Below are positions 1 to 8,982 of a stretch of DNA of 64,000 nt, one piece after another. A program made the position numbers and the translations under genes. The notes under the pieces were generated by a model. The model saw nothing but the letters and a program-made list of their open reading frames with translations, did not search any database and was not told the DNA's origin. Origin of the DNA: Nitrospira sp. (GTDB lineage Bacteria; Nitrospirota; Nitrospiria; Nitrospirales; Nitrospiraceae); NCBI GenBank assembly GCA_015709715.1, contig CP054184.1:124001-188000 (forward strand), written 5' to 3'. How positions within the stretch are numbered: the stretch's first letter is position 1; every line of letters starts with the position of its first letter.

Positions 1-1599
1 CGCCCCGCCGGTCTGCGAGAAGACGATGCGGCCCTGCATGGCGGTGAGCCGTTGCGGCAGCGACGGATTCGTGAGGCTGACGTTGTCCGCTTGGACCTCG
101 CCGCCCGCGAAGGTGATCCCGTCTGGTTTGTCGAGCGGGCCGACCAAGCGGAAGGTCGGGTGCGTCATCCCCTCGATCTCCCGCGACTGGGCCAGCAGCG
201 AGGTGAGACGATCCGCGCGGATCGTCGAGGTGAGGAACTTCACGAGTTCGACCGCTGTCATGTTGCCGCCGACGTCCATCTCCATCCAAGGCCCCGCCTC
301 CAGGAACGAAATCACGGCCTTGCCGTCGGTGACTTGGAGGGCTCCGTAAGCCCCGGTGACGTTGTTCACGCGAATACGGCCAGGCTCCACGGACACCATG
401 CCCGCCAGGTTCTGCGTGGGCACCAGGTCGTTGCCGATCAAGGCCGTGCCCTTCTCGACCCGGAAGTCTCCCGTCAGCGACAGCCGGGGGATGGGCGCCG
501 TCGCGCCGCTCAAGGTGGCCGAGAGGATTTCCACCCTGCCGCCGAGTTTCCGTTGCTCCACGATGTTGGGCAGCTGCGGGTGAATCCACTGCGCAGGCAC
601 ACGGGCAAAGAGCTGCTGCAGGTCGATGGAGGGTGAGGCGAAGGTGATGGAAAAGGTCGGTTGCGAGGTTAGGAGGCCGGCGAGGTTCGCCTTCCCAGAA
701 ACCGCCAGTTGGTCGACGCTGGCCGTGATCTCCGTGAGCACGACGTCATATCCCGCCACACCCGGCGCGACCCGGATGCGGCTCTTGAGGTTGGCCCCAC
801 CCTGCAACTGTTCGGGCACAGGCCTGGGACCGAAGAAGTCCGCCGTATCACGCAGACGAAGGTTCACGGTCTCGATGTCTCCCTCGAACTGGAAGGCGGG
901 CCGCGCCGAATAGGGTTCCTCCGCCGAGAACGACGTCGAGGTGTCGCTCAAGCTGATCGTGCCGGTGAGCGACACCGAGGAGGGGGTGGCATCGGCGGGG
1001 AGTGACGCGGAGAGGTGTAAATCGCCCTCGGCTTTGCCCGGATAGACCTTCAAGGCCATTTCCACGGCTTCGAGGGTCAGCTTCCGGACGCCGTCCGGCC
1101 TGGCCTCGTCGGTGATCGTCACGTGCCCATTTTGAATGGTGGCTTCGCGGATCTGCAGCAGCCGCATGAACATCTGGGAGGCGGACTCCTCCTTCGGGAC
1201 TGAGGGCAACCCCGTCATCACGTTCCAATGGCCGGAGCGGTTGCGGATGATGCTGACCGTCGGCTCGTCGAAGAACAGCCGCTTGGCCACCACCTGTTTT
1301 TTCAACAGGGGCCAGAGCCGCAGGACGATGTCGATTTCCTTGGCCTTGAAGACGATGTGGGTCGGGTCATTGTGGCCGTAGACGCTCACATTGCCCAGTT
1401 CCAGACGCAGGCCCGGCAGCAGCACCAGTTTGACGCGGTCGACTTCGATCTTGCGTTGAAGGCTCGTTTCGAGTTGTTGGAGGAAGAAATTCTTGAGGAG
1501 GTCGACCCCGAACAGTTCGCGGGAATAGAGGAGCAGTAGCAGGCCCAGCATCAGCAGGCCGAACAGAGACAACACTACCGCGCGCGGACGAACCCTCAC
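1..1599 (-). CDS. AsmA-family envelope protein, N-terminal 533 residues (runs off left edge)
   Basis: The reading frame is open from a GTG at 1599 to base 1, so the gene's 3' end lies outside the window. A strong ribosome site (GGGAGGTGGG) sits just upstream of the GTG. Residues about 6-26 form one hydrophobic N-terminal anchor (LFGLLMLGLLLLLY). After it comes the AsmA pattern: a domain with FFLQQLETSLQRKIEVDRV and short repeated beta-strand segments such as RLFFDEPTVSIIRNRSGHW and ATIQNGHVTITDE. AsmA/TamB/YhdP proteins are long periplasmic proteins anchored in the inner membrane, linked to lipid movement to the outer membrane. The family is recognised from overall pattern only; which subfamily cannot be told without the C-terminus. 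It is divergent from the MFS gene next door. Confidence 0.75.
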   Translation of the reverse strand, partial: MRVRPRAVVLSLFGLLMLGLLLLLYSRELFGVDLLKNFFLQQLETSLQRKIEVDRVKLVLLPGLRLELGNVSVYGHNDPTHIVFKAKEIDIVLRLWPLLKKQVVAKRLFFDEPTVSIIRNRSGHWNVMTGLPSVPKEESASQMFMRLLQIREATIQNGHVTITDEARPDGVRKLTLEAVEMALKVYPGKAEGDLHLSASLPADATPSSVSLTGTISLSDTSTSFSAEEPYSARPAFQFEGDIETVNLRLRDTADFFGPRPVPEQLQGGANLKSRIRVAPGVAGYDVVLTEITASVDQLAVSGKANLAGLLTSQPTFSITFASPSIDLQQLFARVPAQWIHPQLPNIVEQRKLGGRVEILSATLSGATAPIPRLSLTGDFRVEKGTALIGNDLVPTQNLAGMVSVEPGRIRVNNVTGAYGALQVTDGKAVISFLEAGPWMEMDVGGNMTAVELVKFLTSTIRADRLTSLLAQSREIEGMTHPTFRLVGPLDKPDGITFAGGEVQADNVSLTNPSLPQRLTAMQGRIVFSQTGGA

Positions 1600-1712
1600 C
1601 CCACCTCCCTCATGTCGGACGAAAAAACAGTGTACCGGATGGGCTGAAGTGAAATCCACACGAAGCCGCACAGTTCGGCACAGGTCGGCTGGTGGGCGGC
1701 GCAGGGGCGGTC

Positions 1713-1718
1713 TATAAT
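1713..1718 (+). promoter_or_regulatory. -10 hexamer of the MFS gene
   Basis: A perfect TATAAT lies 35 bases before the preferred GTG start at 1753. No good -35 box is visible at 17-18 bases upstream. It argues against translation starting at the in-frame ATG at 1717, which would overlap the promoter. Confidence 0.5.
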
Positions 1719-1752
1719 GCCGCGCCCGTTCATCGTCACTGGGAGGAGTTGG

Positions 1753-2994
1753 GTGGAACATACTGCAGCCGAACGTCCACGCTGGGGGATCCTGAGTCTC
1801 CTGTTTGCCATCAGCGTGGTGACCTATATGGACCGCGTGAACATCTCCGTGACCGCGCGGCAGATGATGCCCGCCTACGGCCTCACCGACCAGGACATGG
1901 GCTACGTGTTTTCCGCCTTCGTGTTCGGCTACGCGCTTTGCCAGATTCCCGGTGGGTGGTTGGGAGATCGCTGGGGGGCCAGGTTAGTGCTGACGGCGGC
2001 CCTGCTCTGGTGGTCGCTCTTCACCGCCTTGACGGCCTTGGCCGCCACCCTGCCCTTGGCTTCACTGGTAGGCGTCGTGGGGGCGCTGGTTGTCGTCCGG
2101 TTCTTCCTCGGCGTGGGGGAATCGGTGGCCCTGCCCAATTTCAACCGGGCCGTGGCGGATTGGATTCCCCCGTCACGTCGCGGGCTCGGCATCGGCATCG
2201 CCATCGGCGGTATCGGTGTCGGCGCGGCCATGACCCCTCCCCTTGCCTCCTGGGTCATGGTCAATTACCATTGGCAGACCGTGTTCTACCTCTCGGCCTT
2301 GGTGGGACTGGTCGTGGCGGCTCTGTGGGTACTCGGGTCGCGGGACGGAGCGGCAGGCGCGGAGCAGAAGACCGTGGCCGCTCGCCCCGTCGTGCCTTGG
2401 AGACAGCTCTTCCGCTCACCGGTGCTGCGCTGGCTGGTGCTGAGTTATGCCTGTCTGGGCTACGTGGCCTACATCTATATGTCGTGGTTTTATCTGTATC
2501 TGGTCAACGTGCGCGGGATCGATCTCTTACGTGGCGGATGGCTGGCGGCTGCGCCGTTTCTAGCCATCTTGGTGTTTTGCCCGCTCGGTGGATGGACCAC
2601 CGACCGGCTCGTGTCGAGCGTGGGCCTAGCCAAGGCCAGGAGGCTCGTCGGGATGATCGGGATGGTGCTAGCCGGAGCCATGATCGCGTTCGGCGCCTGG
2701 GCGGAGTCCCATGTGGTGGCCATCGGCTGCCTGTCGCTCGGCGCGGGCTGGTTGTACTTTACCGTGGGCGCCTATTGGAGCGTGCCGACCGACCTCTCGA
2801 AGACACATGCCGGAACCCTCTCGGGCGTCATGAACATGGGGGCCAACGTGGGCGGCGCCATCTCACCCAGCCTGACGCCCTGGCTGGCCGACCATTGGGG
2901 CTGGACCGCTTCGTTGCTCGTCGCCGCGCTCATCGCCCTCTGCGGCGGAGTGATGTGGATGAAGATCGATGCGACGGAGGGACTCAGTGAGTGA
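1753..2994 (+). CDS. MFS transporter, anion:cation symporter (ACS)-like
   Basis: A 413-residue inner-membrane protein with about 12 hydrophobic segments, the usual major facilitator size. The first helix carries YMDRVNISV, then the loop GGWLGDRWGAR, matching the MFS motif between helices 2 and 3. The helix 4 region FFLGVGESVALPNFNRAV and the following RRGLGIGIAIGG resemble the ACS family, whose members carry organic anions such as hexuronates, glucarate or phosphate esters. The substrate cannot be read from sequence. The GTG at 1753 is chosen because GGAGGAG lies five bases upstream; an in-frame ATG at 1717 would add 12 residues but overlaps the likely -10 box. It is probably a single-gene transcript. 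Confidence 0.8.
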   Translation: MEHTAAERPRWGILSLLFAISVVTYMDRVNISVTARQMMPAYGLTDQDMGYVFSAFVFGYALCQIPGGWLGDRWGARLVLTAALLWWSLFTALTALAATLPLASLVGVVGALVVVRFFLGVGESVALPNFNRAVADWIPPSRRGLGIGIAIGGIGVGAAMTPPLASWVMVNYHWQTVFYLSALVGLVVAALWVLGSRDGAAGAEQKTVAARPVVPWRQLFRSPVLRWLVLSYACLGYVAYIYMSWFYLYLVNVRGIDLLRGGWLAAAPFLAILVFCPLGGWTTDRLVSSVGLAKARRLVGMIGMVLAGAMIAFGAWAESHVVAIGCLSLGAGWLYFTVGAYWSVPTDLSKTHAGTLSGVMNMGANVGGAISPSLTPWLADHWGWTASLLVAALIALCGGVMWMKIDATEGLSE

Positions 2995-3018
2995 AAAAAG
3001 CGTTGGTCTGTGATCGCA

Positions 3019-3225
3019 TTATGTTTGCTCCTTGCGCGTACCCATGAGCGTCTTTTTGAGGGCGACGGCATGAAGCAACACAAAGTAGAGTGACAATCCA
3101 AGAATGAGCCCTAGCAAGCATCTATCGACAGTTTCGTTGGTCTTGTGTTGTGTCCAGAATACGATCCGCACCAAGATGAGCACTCTGATCAGCACGATGG
3201 TGATGTCGCCAAGACTCACCCACAT
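3019..3225 (-). CDS. Small two-helix membrane protein, unknown
   Basis: About 68 residues with two hydrophobic stretches (ITIVLIRVLILVRIVFW and LGLILGLSLYFVLLHAVAL) and a basic C-terminus. The ATG at 3225 overlaps the stop of the upstream gene; a GTG at 3249 would add eight residues. It is last in the minus-strand run that follows hsdR. The local sequence is clearly AT-richer than the flanking chromosome, which fits acquisition with the restriction island. No family recognised. Confidence 0.45.
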   Translation of the reverse strand: MWVSLGDITIVLIRVLILVRIVFWTQHKTNETVDRCLLGLILGLSLYFVLLHAVALKKTLMGTRKEQT

Positions 3226-3569
3226 AATTCTCTGAGTAATTTCCTGCACTTTTTTGTTTTCTGGTCTGGCAATTTAAATTTATGGGGATCCTCCTCAATC
3301 GCCATCCGTTGATTCTTAAAATGGAGCACTACTCCGCTGGTATATGCGGCGAGAGCCAACATGATAGTGAGAAGATCCACCTGATTGGTGTCGAAAAGGG
3401 CAGTCAGATTGTAGCGCTGGGGAGAGCACGCCTCGCCAGGACCTCTGTTTTCGTAAGGGAAAGACCTGCTCAGGCAGAAGATGAAAAGACAACCCGCGAC
3501 AAGGCATATGATCAGCCGAAGGAATGCTTCTCCAAGATGTTTTGGTTCGAAACCAGGTTTTTGTGACAT
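3216..3569 (-). CDS. Small membrane protein, unknown, downstream of hsdR
   Basis: 117 residues. The N-terminal half has one strong hydrophobic helix (LIICLVAGCLFIFCL), a loop with CSPQRYNL, then a second helix around LLTIMLALAAYTSGVVLHF and a lysine-rich cytoplasmic tail. The ATG at 3569 has AAGAGG about nine bases upstream and starts 41 bases after the hsdR stop, so it could be co-transcribed with the restriction genes. Its stop overlaps the next small gene. Base composition is AT-rich, unlike the core genome around it. Function unknown; an accessory role in defence would be guesswork. Confidence 0.5.
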   Translation of the reverse strand: MSQKPGFEPKHLGEAFLRLIICLVAGCLFIFCLSRSFPYENRGPGEACSPQRYNLTALFDTNQVDLLTIMLALAAYTSGVVLHFKNQRMAIEEDPHKFKLPDQKTKKCRKLLRELCG

Positions 3570-3610
3570 TTATTTTGCCTCTTGTTTTTCGTTGTGCCGG
3601 TCATAGTGCT

Positions 3611-6600
3611 CTATTCTCCGCCCATGTAAAGTCGTCCGCTTCGGTCCCCGTAGACTTCGTAGACATGTTCGAACACTGCGGAGCATTTCTGTTTGTAGAT
3701 GTCCGGCGTGTAGGCACGAGGCAGGCCTTGGTCGAGAACATCTTCGATGGCGAGCTTCACCCGTGACCGAGCCGCGACGGTGTGACGCCAGTTCAGAACG
3801 AGTAACTGCTTCAGTTTTGTTAACAGATTCTTGGCCACCTTCTTCAGCTCCGCACGCTCCTCTCCACTCAGCGCTGGAGCCGGCCTGGTGAGGATGTCGA
3901 AAATGACCAATTCTTCCTCGGACAGGTGTTCACGAACATGCCGCTCTTGCTCCTCATTCAGGCTGCGGCTCAGCGCCAGCAGCTCCTTGAACAGCTCGTC
4001 GATGTTGCAGCTCCCTGCGTTGTAGGACTCAATCAATTCCTCAAACTTCGCCAGATAATCGGCCCTGATCCGGTTCAGACGAATCAGCGTATCCAGCTTC
4101 GAGCGGATGGCCGCTTTGAGCTGCTCCAGGTCGATGTTTTTGGTCTTGGACTCGCTTAACCGCTTGGCCAAGGCGTCAAAGTCGATCTTCGTCAGATCGA
4201 TGACTCCATGACCGTCTGTGCGTTGAGGAATGTGGAAACCGTCCGCCGCCACTGACGCATCCAGAATCTTGTTCAAGTCTGCTATCACCGCTGAGATATC
4301 CGCTGGTCCTTCGCCGGTTCATTTACGGATCGAGTCAGCGATGGTCGTGAGACAAGCCACACGTGAGGCGAATTCCAACACCGAAGGATCGGGCTTCGCG
4401 GCTTGAAAGAGGGTCCGCACCCAACGTTCCTGCGCCAGAAAATCCTTGCGCAGCGGGTCCGGCGAGATGAGGGCCTCGACGGCCTCTGCGATCTTGGTGA
4501 GGCGGTCCAAACTTCCGACAGACATGTTTTCAAGTTCCTCCAAGCTCACCCCATGGGCCTGGCAGAAGGACGTCGCTTCGGTGATCGCCTGACGGAGACT
4601 TTCGACAAGGTTCCGTTTGTCGCGGATCGGACGCTCACCGCCTTTTCCTTTGGCATAGAGGGCGAGCGCCTTCTCCAATGACTCGAAGACATTGGCATAG
4701 TCGACGATCAGGCCGCTGTGTTTGCCAGGGAATACGCGGTTCGCCCTGGCAATGGTCTGCATCAGGGTGTGGTTCCGCATCGGCTTGTCGAGATAGATCG
4801 TCGAACAGCTCGGCGCATCGAAACCGGTCAGCCACATGGCACAGACAAAGGCCAGGCGCAGCGGGTCTTTCGCTTCTTTGAACTTCTCGTCCAGCTCATC
4901 ATCGTTCATGCGCTTGCGGTGCGGCGCGATGTCCAGACCCAGTTTCTTCATGTCCGAAATCTCGTTCTGGGCGGAGGAGACGATGACCGCCATGTCGGTC
5001 GTATGGATCACATCGAGGCGCGCCTTGAGTTCCCGGATACGATCGGGATCGGCGGCCTTAGCCCCGTACGTCCTGAGCCTGGCCAACTCCTGCGCGACAC
5101 GCGTCCCTTCTGCGTTCCAGTGCACCCTGACCTTGTCGTACATCCGTAAGGCTGTCGCCTTATCGATGGAAATGACCATCGCCTTGCCCTGAAAGCCACG
5201 CCCGAGGAAGTGCTGGACGATATCCTTGGCGATCGTCTCCAAGCGGTCGTCGCGCGTCAGGAGTTGATACTGCCGGCCGAGTTCCCGTTCCAGTCGCTTC
5301 TCCTGCTCGTCGTCGAGTCCTGCTGCCTCAATCAGGTTGTAGATGTCGTCGTTGAGGTTCGGATTCTCCAAACGCAGTTCCGGGGTGCGGTTCTCATAGA
5401 AGAGCGGCACCGTCGCGCCGTCTTCCACCGACTGCTGGAAGTCATAGACCGAGACGTAGTCGCCGAACACCTCGCGCGTCCGCTCCTCCCCTGCGATCAA
5501 AGGCGTGCCGGTGAAGGCGAGGAAAAGGGCGTTGGGCAAGGCGGCACGCATATTGAGGGCCAACTGGTCGTATTGGCTCCGGTGGGCTTCGTCCGTCAGA
5601 ACGATGACATCCGAGCGGTCGCACAGTAGTTCAGGAGTTTGGAATTTGTGGATGAGCGTGAAGACATAGCGATGGTTTTCGCCAAGCAACTGCCGCAACT
5701 GCCTCCCGCTTTGGGCGTGGCATTGGTCACTCTCTGTCTCACTGACCGCACCACAAGCCTTGAACGTCTTGGCAATCTGGTCGTCCAGTTCAACCCGATC
5801 GGTCACGACGACAAAGGTCCAATTGCCGGGCACCTTGCGGAGAATCTTCTGGGCGAAGAACACCATCGAGAAGCTCTTGCCGGAACCCTGTGTCTGCCAA
5901 AAGACACCGCCTCGTCCGTGGCCCTCCTTCCACGCGGTCAACGTGGCGGCAATGGCATTGTTCACCCCGAGGAACTGGTGATTCTGTCCCAGCACCTTGA
6001 CCAATCCGGCCTTGCGCTCGGAGAACAAAGTGAAGTTTTCAAGCAGATCCAGCAGGCGCGACGGCTCACAGGTGCCGCGGAGCATCACTTCCAGCGACAC
6101 CCGGCGGGGTTCGTCTTCGTGTTCGATCCGCTTCCACTCAAAAAAACGCTCCCAGTCTGCCGTGAGCGAGCCGACATGGCTTTCCGTTCCGTTGGAGGCG
6201 ATCATCAGGCCGTTGAACCAGAAGAGCTGGGGGATATCCGATTTGTAACAGGTGAGATTGTCGTCGAACGCCTGCTGCGCCGGGACACCGGGCTTCTTCA
6301 ACTCGATCACGACGATGGGCAGGCCGTTCACGAACCCGACAAGGTCAGGCCGGCGGGTATAGAGCGAACCTGTCACGCTGAGCTGGCTTACCAACAGAAA
6401 ATCGTTGGCGGCAGGATTCTCCCAATCGATCACGCGGATCCGCTTTGGCTCCTGGCCGCCGCTCGCGGCATCCGCAACAGTCACCTCAATGCCGTCTTTG
6501 AGCAGCCCGTACACTTCCCGATTCGCCGCCGCCAGGCTCATGGCAGAGCGGTCTCGGGCGAGTTGGTCGATGGCTTGCGAGAGCGCTTCGGGTGGGAGAG

Positions 6601-6793
6601 AGGGGTTGAGGCGTTCGAGGGAGGTACGGAGACGAGGAAGAAGCAGCGCTTCGCTTTTCGTCTCACGCCCCAGCGTGCCACCGACACCGAAGACTTCTTC
6701 CAAAGCCGAGACCGTCTGCCAACCCAGCTTAGAGAAAAGCTGGATGGCCGGTTGTTCGACGAGAGAGTCTTCGGTGTACGTGTGAGGACTCAC
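3611..6793 (-). pseudogene. hsdR: Type I restriction enzyme R subunit, interrupted by in-frame TGA
   Basis: Translocating/cleaving subunit of the type I system. Starting at GTG 6793 the frame runs 824 codons to a TGA at 4321-4319, then continues open in the same frame for about 235 more codons to 3611. Together they make roughly 1,060 residues, the normal HsdR length. N-terminal nuclease: D150 and E164-x-K166 (IELKK). Motor: Walker A TQGSGKS at 301-307, DEAH at 401-404, then FTGTP. The part after the stop (GPADISAV...NKILDAS onward) is the usual C-terminal HsdR domain, so it is not a separate gene. A CGA-to-TGA change would explain the stop, but the original codon is unknown. The start overlaps the DUF4268 stop by four bases. 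Likely non-functional unless the stop is read through or is a sequencing error. Confidence 0.85.
4319..4321 (-). other. In-frame TGA splitting hsdR
   Basis: The codon after ADSIRK reads TGA, and the next codons (T G E G P A D I S) continue the HsdR family pattern in the same frame. A GTG at 4288 could restart translation of the C-terminal 225 residues, but no convincing ribosome site precedes it. Confidence 0.85.
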
Positions 6794-7743
6794 GGCAACG
6801 CTTTCACAATCGGCCGGAGCACCTGATCCATTTTCACCAGTCGCTCCGTGAGCCAGTTCAAATATTCATCCCAGCGACTCTCATCCTCGATGGATGCGTG
6901 TGAGTACCAGGTGGCTATCCGGCAAGCCTTGGCATCCGGGAGTTCCTGCCAGTCCAGCTCAAATCCCAACTTCCCTTCAATGACCTGCTTCTGTACTAGC
7001 AGATCAGCGAAATGCTTTTTGGCCTCCGCTCCCGGAATCCACAATTCTACCCCGAGGCGCTCGTCGCGGGTGTTCGCCGTGATGGTCAGACCGAAACCGG
7101 AACGTCCAATGGAATTGTTCAGCCAGTGCTGAGGGCGAGGCTTCTGGGGTCGAATATGTGGTGCGTTCTTCGCAAGTCTTTCAACGAGAGCCGTCCAGAA
7201 CTTCTGCTGCAACTGTTTGGTCGGTGAGGCAGAGGATACGGCACGCGCCTGCTCACGACCGATCTTCGCCCAATCGTTGGGTTTTACGACGACCTCGAAT
7301 TTCGGCGCAAGCGGCGATTCACCGATGCGCCATAACTCGATCTGCACACCGAAGAAACTCAGGTTCTCGGTCGTGTTCTCGTTGAGGAACTGAAGCGCAG
7401 CGATGTGCTCGGGGCGGAACGATTCCGCCAACCACACCACCTTGTTGGCGCCCACCCCGGCCGCGTAGGAGAGGATCTGGCCCAGGTGCTTGTGGTCCGT
7501 TTCATCAAGCTGATTTTCGATGATGACCTGCTGATCGCCATCCGAACAAAGAATGTCCAATTTGAAATCGCCAACCCAATGTTCTGTGGCAACAAGGACC
7601 AGTTCACTTACTCCGAGGGCGTCCGCAAGGGTGTTCAAGTTGTCAGCCTCAGCAAGCCATGGCGTGAGCTCGCCGGCCTCGTGCTTCCATGCCTCGCGTA
7701 GCGGCACGCGCATCAACTTGCTGAGGTTTCGGATCCCAGCCAT
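6790..7743 (-). CDS. DUF4268 protein with N-terminal nuclease-like fold, inside the hsd operon
   Basis: 317 residues, intact. The N-terminal half resembles a PD-(D/E)xK nuclease core: FKLDILCSDGDQQVIIENQ gives the Asp and the Glu-x-Gln pair, followed by LGQILSYAAGVGANKVVWLA. The C-terminal half (FWTALVERLAKN... to the end) is the DUF4268 region. Family members are often found beside restriction systems; their activity is not established to my knowledge. The Gln in place of the usual catalytic Lys is common in this family and leaves cleavage uncertain. Its ATG lies three bases after the hsdS stop and its stop overlaps the hsdR start, so the gene is translationally coupled to both. Confidence 0.75.
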   Translation of the reverse strand: MAGIRNLSKLMRVPLREAWKHEAGELTPWLAEADNLNTLADALGVSELVLVATEHWVGDFKLDILCSDGDQQVIIENQLDETDHKHLGQILSYAAGVGANKVVWLAESFRPEHIAALQFLNENTTENLSFFGVQIELWRIGESPLAPKFEVVVKPNDWAKIGREQARAVSSASPTKQLQQKFWTALVERLAKNAPHIRPQKPRPQHWLNNSIGRSGFGLTITANTRDERLGVELWIPGAEAKKHFADLLVQKQVIEGKLGFELDWQELPDAKACRIATWYSHASIEDESRWDEYLNWLTERLVKMDQVLRPIVKALP

Positions 7744-7746
7744 GAT

Positions 7747-8982
7747 TCAGTTCTCCTTCACTGCTATCTGCCCTGACAGCAGCCGCGGGAGTAGCAGGTC
7801 TCGGGTGCGGCGGAGATTCTGAGTTTTCCCTCGAAGCTGTTGGCTGAGTAGCAACATTGGGGCGACAACTGAGGAAAACCGTTCGATTATCGATCGATCG
7901 GATACGGTGCCTGGGATCGTAAGGAGGTTTTCGGGCTTGACGCGTTGATGACTAGTTGACGTGCCTATTGCGAGACTGGCGAACTGACCCGCGAACTCTT
8001 CAGAACAACATTTGGCATAAATAAATTCACGAGTGGTTCCTGGCCGTGGTTTCAGGACGAGGAATTCAGTCGAAGTGATGGCGCGACGCTGGTCACTTGT
8101 TGCTGGGAGCCAAATTCGTGGGATTCGTGGGTTGAGCTTGGAGAGTAAGACACATGAACTATTGATGCAGTATTTCCCGCTCAAAATCGTCTCACCCAGT
8201 TCGGTTGCTGGTTGTCGGCCATTGTCGAATGCAGGAATGCTGAAGTGTTCGAACAGTTCTTGGGGAAACTCAAATGGGTTGATGCCATCACGCTCGATAG
8301 TGACAAGATCACCAAATCGACCTCCCCACCCTTGTGGGATAGAGCCGAGGGGAGAAGAAACCATTTTGACTTTATCGTGGCCGGGGAAGCGGAAGTGCAC
8401 GAACCACTCGCGGTAGAGGGATTGGGCCATCTCTTCCAGAATCTTGATGCGCCGCTGGTTGTTCTCGATTAGGTCGTCATAGGCCGACAGGATGCCTGCG
8501 ATTCGGCGTTGGAGCGGCAGCACGGGAATTTTTACCTTAATGTCGCAGAAAGCGGACTTGTTCAAGATCGGCGTTCTGACTCCAGTAGCGGCGCCGAGCG
8601 AAAGCAGCTCGCTCTTTCGGGGGAGCAGCGAATAGAACAGAAATGATGGGTCGACCTTCCCATTGGGAACGATAGTGTTGATTTGTTGGTTGGTGAACGA
8701 TGGGCGATCGGTCATGATCACCTCGCCCATCTGCCAGCCAATGCAGGAGACGCAAATGCTGTTTGGCGGGATTTGAATCCGTTTCAGTAGCTCTGCACCC
8801 TCATTCGAAATAGTCCGTTGTGTAGATCTGGCGAACTTTCCTTGATGCATATCTGTGGGCGTTATGAACGGAAATTCTCCCCCAAAGTAGGATTGTCGCT
8901 CGGTCGGCGGAGTCCGACCTGTGAAGACCTCTCCAATATCTCCAATTCTCGTTTCAGGCCAGCTGTGTGCGTGCAACGTCAC
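7747..8982 (-). CDS. hsdS: Type I restriction-modification specificity subunit S
   Basis: 411 residues, apparently intact. HsdS recognises the bipartite DNA target through two target-recognition domains separated by helices. The first domain spans about 1-150 and ends in the conserved helix [25 protein letters not shown]; the second spans about 215-370 and ends in a similar helix with [17 protein letters not shown]. The GTG at 8982 overlaps the hsdM stop (GTGA), typical of M-S coupling. Base composition is AT-richer than neighbouring core genes, in keeping with horizontal exchange of specificity genes. The recognition sequence cannot be predicted from the protein alone. Confidence 0.9.
   Translation of the reverse strand: MTLHAHSWPETRIGDIGEVFTGRTPPTERQSYFGGEFPFITPTDMHQGKFARSTQRTISNEGAELLKRIQIPPNSICVSCIGWQMGEVIMTDRPSFTNQQINTIVPNGKVDPSFLFYSLLPRKSELLSLGAATGVRTPILNKSAFCDIKVKIPVLPLQRRIAGILSAYDDLIENNQRRIKILEEMAQSLYREWFVHFRFPGHDKVKMVSSPLGSIPQGWGGRFGDLVTIERDGINPFEFPQELFEHFSIPAFDNGRQPATELGETILSGKYCINSSCVLLSKLNPRIPRIWLPATSDQRRAITSTEFLVLKPRPGTTREFIYAKCCSEEFAGQFASLAIGTSTSHQRVKPENLLTIPGTVSDRSIIERFSSVVAPMLLLSQQLRGKTQNLRRTRDLLLPRLLSGQIAVKEN

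Noticed and set aside
52..636. Plus-strand open frame over the AsmA-like gene
   Set aside because: Runs antisense to a better minus-strand frame that has an anchor, ribosome site and AsmA pattern.
1692..2990. Second plus-strand frame over the MFS gene
   Set aside because: Arg/Gly-rich shadow of the GC-rich transporter gene, with no hydrophobic helices.
4285..4533. Separate small minus-strand gene at the hsdR break
   Set aside because: It is out of frame with hsdR; the true hsdR frame continues directly past the TGA, so it is a shadow.
5639..6826. Long plus-strand frame over hsdR
   Set aside because: Antisense shadow; hsdR motifs are clear on the other strand.
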